A stretch of 64,000 nucleotides of DNA, taken from assembly GCA_040222235.1 (NCBI GenBank), contig JAVKDO010000086.1:37516-101515 (forward strand), given 5' to 3'. Each line of letters begins with the position of its first letter. The first letter of the stretch is position 1. The translations under genes and the position numbers were made by a program. Source of the DNA: UBA6059 sp040222235 (lineage in GTDB: Bacteria > Bacteroidota > Bacteroidia > Cytophagales > Cyclobacteriaceae). The notes beneath the pieces were generated by a model, which saw nothing but the letters and a program-made list of their open reading frames with translations, had not been told where the DNA came from and did not search any database. Shown piece by piece: positions 61,462 through 64,000 of the stretch.

Positions 61462-61570
61462 GCTCAAGAGTCTTTCTAACAGAACAAACGCTCCATGTCC
61501 AAATCCCTTGCATATGTTTTCATCATAGGACAGGACAGAGTGGTCGGACGAGTGTTGTATTTGAGAACAG
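61462..61570. repeat. 109-bp perfect direct repeat, right copy
   Basis: Identical to 60356-60464. Together they define a 1.1-kb repeat-to-repeat unit holding the RAYT gene. Confidence 0.9.
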
Positions 61571-61619
61571 TTGGACAAGAGCCTTAGTGCATCATTCGCT
61601 GCATACTCGTCCGACCACT
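61539..61619. repeat. REP family 1 element e
   Basis: 81 bp with perfect 15-bp ends. The 92-bp gap from element d equals the gap between a and b, so the d-e pair looks like a duplicate of the a-b pair. It lies 23 bp from the beta-CASP gene stop. Confidence 0.92.
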
Positions 61620-61642
61620 GGTAGCATAACAAAGCCCTATCA

Positions 61643-63043
61643 TCAAATCCCTCGAAACAGCGAGACTGCCTCTCCTAATTCGGGTACGTGAGCGTGGTGA
61701 CCAAGGTCGGCATCTAGTATATTGGCAAAATGTCGGGCACTCTCTAGTTCACCGTGTACAACGAATGTCATCTTTGGTGGACTAATGAAATTGCCTGCCC
61801 ATCGCAGCAATTCCGATAGGTCAGCGTGTGCAGACAATCCATGGATCGCATCTACATGGCACAGGACAGGCACCTCCAAACCAAACATCTTCACATGCTC
61901 CGCCCCATCGACGATCTTCCTGCCTCGGGTGCCTTCTCCCTGATAGCCCGCAAATAGCAATGTATCATTAGGCCGTGGAAGTCGATGATAGAGGTGATGA
62001 AGCATACGCCCTCCGGTGCACATACCGCTGGCCGAGACGATAATCGCTTCCTTCTCGATAGTATTGAGTGCCACCGACTGCTCTTGCTCCTGTACATAGT
62101 AAAACTGAGGGTGATCAAAAGGTGACTTGGCTCCTTCTTCATTCCCAATCGACAATCGATGGCACTCATCATACCTTCGATAAAGACCGGTGACAGACAA
62201 GGCCATTGGACTGTCTATATAAACTGGTAAACGAGGAATCAGGCCTTCATCAAAGAGCTTGGCTAGATAATACAAGATAAGCTGGGTACGCCCTACAGCA
62301 AATGCGGGGATGAGTAAACAGCCACGTCGATCCACTGTATCGTTGATCACTCGTGCCAATTCCTGCTCGGGATAATCACTATCATTTTCTCGGTTACCGT
62401 ACGTGGACTCGATGAACAGCACATCTCCTGTTTTGATGGCTGTTGGATCAAAGTGTAGTGGATTGTCATAGCGACCAATATCGCCAGAGAAGACAATCTC
62501 CTTGGTCTGTTGTGCACCAGTGAGTCGCAACACGATCGAAGCAGCGCCTAGGATATGCCCCGCCAATACAAAATTGGCCTCTACCCCATTTGTGATCACT
62601 ACAGACTTATCCAATTCACATCTCACCAAATGCTCCAAGGCTTTAACGGCTGACTTGACACCATAGAGTGGCAGTGGGTTAGCATGCTTGGAGTAGCCTT
62701 TCTTCTTTGCAAATCGAGCTTCCTCTTCCTGCAGCTTAGCAGAATCGGTAAGCATGATACGAAGCAAGTCAGCAGTAGCCTCAGTGCAGTAGACAGACCC
62801 TTCAAAGCCATCCTCGATCAGTCGCGGCAGATAACCTGAATGGTCGATATGCGCATGAGTGAGCAGTACCGCATCGATCTGCTTAGGTTCGATATCTAAA
62901 GGCTGCCAGTTTTTGAGCCGCAGTTCCTTTAGACCTTGAAACAATCCACAATCTACCAATAGCTTGAAATCATCTATCTCCAATAGATATTTCGAGCCGG
63001 TTACCGTCCTAGCACCTCCGAAAAACCTAACCCTGACATCCAT
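61643..63043 (-). CDS. Beta-CASP metallo-beta-lactamase RNase-like protein
   Basis: 466 aa. Zinc motif LLTHAHIDHSGYLPRL (His63, His65, Asp67, His68), then LAGHILGAASIV and FSGDIGRYDNPL, and the beta-CASP motifs ESTYGNRE, PAFAVGRTQLI, SASGMCTGGRMLHHL and HGLSAHADLSELLRW. This is the CPSF73/YsH1-like bacterial family of predicted RNA endo- or exonucleases. It may process RNA; no partner gene is near. REP elements lie at both ends, 23 bp after the stop and about 96 bp before the start. Confidence 0.9.
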   Translation of the reverse strand: MDVRVRFFGGARTVTGSKYLLEIDDFKLLVDCGLFQGLKELRLKNWQPLDIEPKQIDAVLLTHAHIDHSGYLPRLIEDGFEGSVYCTEATADLLRIMLTDSAKLQEEEARFAKKKGYSKHANPLPLYGVKSAVKALEHLVRCELDKSVVITNGVEANFVLAGHILGAASIVLRLTGAQQTKEIVFSGDIGRYDNPLHFDPTAIKTGDVLFIESTYGNRENDSDYPEQELARVINDTVDRRGCLLIPAFAVGRTQLILYYLAKLFDEGLIPRLPVYIDSPMALSVTGLYRRYDECHRLSIGNEEGAKSPFDHPQFYYVQEQEQSVALNTIEKEAIIVSASGMCTGGRMLHHLYHRLPRPNDTLLFAGYQGEGTRGRKIVDGAEHVKMFGLEVPVLCHVDAIHGLSAHADLSELLRWAGNFISPPKMTFVVHGELESARHFANILDADLGHHAHVPELGEAVSLFRGI

Positions 63044-63139
63044 AGGATCAAGCTAAGCTCTTTATATAGAATAGATTATGATGAATGATGGGTGGGCGAT
63101 TGATTGATATCTGAAACGAAAAGTGATTAGGGGCATTAT

Positions 63140-63219
63140 AGTGGTCGGACGAGTGTAGCCTAAAAGCTGTAGGGTATTCCAGCATTAGGTGTATCAAGTA
63201 GAAGACTCGTCCGACCACT
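63140..63219. repeat. REP family 1 element f
   Basis: 80 bp with perfect 15-bp ends and a diverged middle, 1.5 kb from element e, between the beta-CASP gene and the DUF2807 gene. Confidence 0.9.
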
Positions 63220-63235
63220 ACTCGGCTAGAAAAAG

Positions 63236-63264
63236 AAAAAGCCCTGCCATAGACAGAGCTTTTC
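63236..63264 (-). terminator. Terminator of the DUF2807 gene
   Basis: On the minus strand AAAAGCTCTG pairs with CAGGGCTTTT (one G-T pair) over a 9-base loop, followed by a T-rich run. It lies 22 bp after the DUF2807 stop. Confidence 0.75.
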
Positions 63265-63285
63265 AAATTGAACTTGAAATAAAAA

Positions 63286-64000
63286 CTATCCTCGTCGAAT
63301 GCCCCTGGCACTGCGAGTATTTCCTTGTACGCTACCTTCTCCTCGGTATTTGATATTGCTCAGCCCTGTGGCCTCACCGTCGATCTCTTTGTTGACGTAG
63401 ATCTCTGCGCTGCTTGCCCCCTGTGCCCTGACTTCTGCATAATCCACTTCATAGTCATAGGCTTCTATAGAGCTGGCACCCGTGAGGTTTGCGTCCATTT
63501 CTTTTCCACTACCGTAAAGTTTGAGATTAGAGGCTCCCTGGAGCTTAGCCACAAATCGATCAGCATCCACGCTCATATTGGCTTCAGAAGCTCCGGAAAG
63601 AGAGACCGTGACCTGGTCTTGCTCAAACCCTCTCACCTTGGCAGTACATGCGCCACTCAGGTCCAGGTCAGTAAGCCTTGGTGTAGTGATGAAGATCTTG
63701 ACTCTGGGGTCGTTTTCATTATCAAACCAGCGCCAGTTACGCTCATCAAAGTCAAACATGATCTTATCTCCAGACTGACGCGCCTCCAGATTTTTCATTT
63801 TCTTGCCTGGACCCTTTACTACTACCGAGTATTCGTTAGACTGGATGATCTCCAGATCAAATCGGAAAGTTGCCTCAACCTCGTCGAACCCCTCAAAGTC
63901 TAATCGCTGGCTATCACCATTGCTGTCCAAATCACCAAATGAGTAGTCCTCATCATCTTGGTCATACTTATCCTCATCACAAGTCAGACACTTCAGGCCA
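63286..64000 (-). CDS. DUF2807 (GIN-domain) protein, 5' end outside window
   Basis: At least 238 codons, open to the right edge; the N-terminus with its likely signal is missing. The frame continues past the TTG at 63930 (FGDLDSNGDSQ, and further upstream GLKCLTCDEDKYD). The domain is a right-handed beta-helix with repeated LSGASEANMSV, LQGASNLKLYG, LTGASSIEAYDY and AQGASSAEIYVN units, typical of head GIN-domain proteins. Likely periplasmic or surface-attached adhesin-like protein of unknown role. Its C-terminus ends in an Arg/Gly-rich tail (SARGIRRG). Confidence 0.85.
   Translation of the reverse strand, partial: GLKCLTCDEDKYDQDDEDYSFGDLDSNGDSQRLDFEGFDEVEATFRFDLEIIQSNEYSVVVKGPGKKMKNLEARQSGDKIMFDFDERNWRWFDNENDPRVKIFITTPRLTDLDLSGACTAKVRGFEQDQVTVSLSGASEANMSVDADRFVAKLQGASNLKLYGSGKEMDANLTGASSIEAYDYEVDYAEVRAQGASSAEIYVNKEIDGEATGLSNIKYRGEGSVQGNTRSARGIRRG

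Noticed and set aside
60260..61619. Regular repeats at 60.3-61.6 kb as a possible CRISPR array
   Set aside because: The repeats are ~81-bp palindromic elements at uneven distances with a transposase-like gene among them; no constant 20-40 bp repeat/spacer pattern and no cas genes.

Overview
The window looks like chromosomal DNA of a marine-type member of the Bacteroidota, probably order Cytophagales. Several things point there: tandem DUF1501/DUF1800 genes, a DUF2851 gene, a NeuD-like acyltransferase, LytTR/LytS signalling, FtsX-type permeases with a PadR regulator, small beta-barrel outer membrane proteins, a DUF2807 (GIN-domain) protein, weak Shine-Dalgarno sequences and frequent 1-8 bp gene overlaps. 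No rRNA, tRNA, CRISPR array, prophage or complete classical insertion sequence was seen.

Layout. 1-4.8 kb (- strand): two tandem copies of a DUF1800-DUF1501 gene pair, the last running off the left edge. 4.9-7.3 kb (+): exported amidohydrolase and M19 dipeptidase. 7.3-19.5 kb (-): housekeeping block with a CvfB-like S1 protein, nucleoside phosphorylase, trhO, a NeuD-like acyltransferase, a membrane protein, DUF2851, pyrF, a LolA-like carrier, ftsK, pyrD and xerD. 19.5-22.9 kb (+): aroQ, a SerC-like aminotransferase, a MarC-family protein, a small outer membrane protein and rnhA. From about 23 kb the window becomes accessory in character: scattered small enzymes, eight VOC/glyoxalase-fold genes (three frameshifted), many intergenic palindromic repeats, a MITE-like element in two copies, and three toxin-antitoxin loci (HigBA, a tripartite HipBST-like locus, and a zeta-toxin-like pair). 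katG stands alone at 33.7-36.0 kb. The right end (57.5-64 kb) has an outer membrane protein, a sigma/anti-sigma-like pair, a beta-CASP RNase-like protein and the 3' part of a DUF2807 gene.

The most interesting structure is at the repeat level. Two unrelated REP-associated tyrosine transposase-like (RAYT) genes each sit inside their own palindrome family: a 183-aa RAYT at 32.99-33.54 kb flanked by inverted pairs of a 21-bp hairpin, and a 186-aa RAYT at 60.79-61.35 kb surrounded by six ~81-bp elements with 15-bp inverted ends. Separately, the decamer TTCCGGTAGG (either strand) occurs at least 12 times and the related TTGCGGTAGC at least 8 times, where about 0.1 of each is expected by chance; I know no named function for either. 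A zeta-toxin pair is bracketed by two diverged copies of the 3' end and terminator of an outer membrane protein gene.

Functional links: FtsK and XerD are the two halves of the chromosome-dimer resolution machinery and lie 1.1 kb apart; pyrF and pyrD belong to UMP synthesis; MarR-OsmC-cupin-VOC form one compact operon behind a 44-bp perfect palindrome; LytS-LytTR and sigma/anti-sigma form two signalling pairs. All assignments come from reading motifs by eye; no database search was possible.
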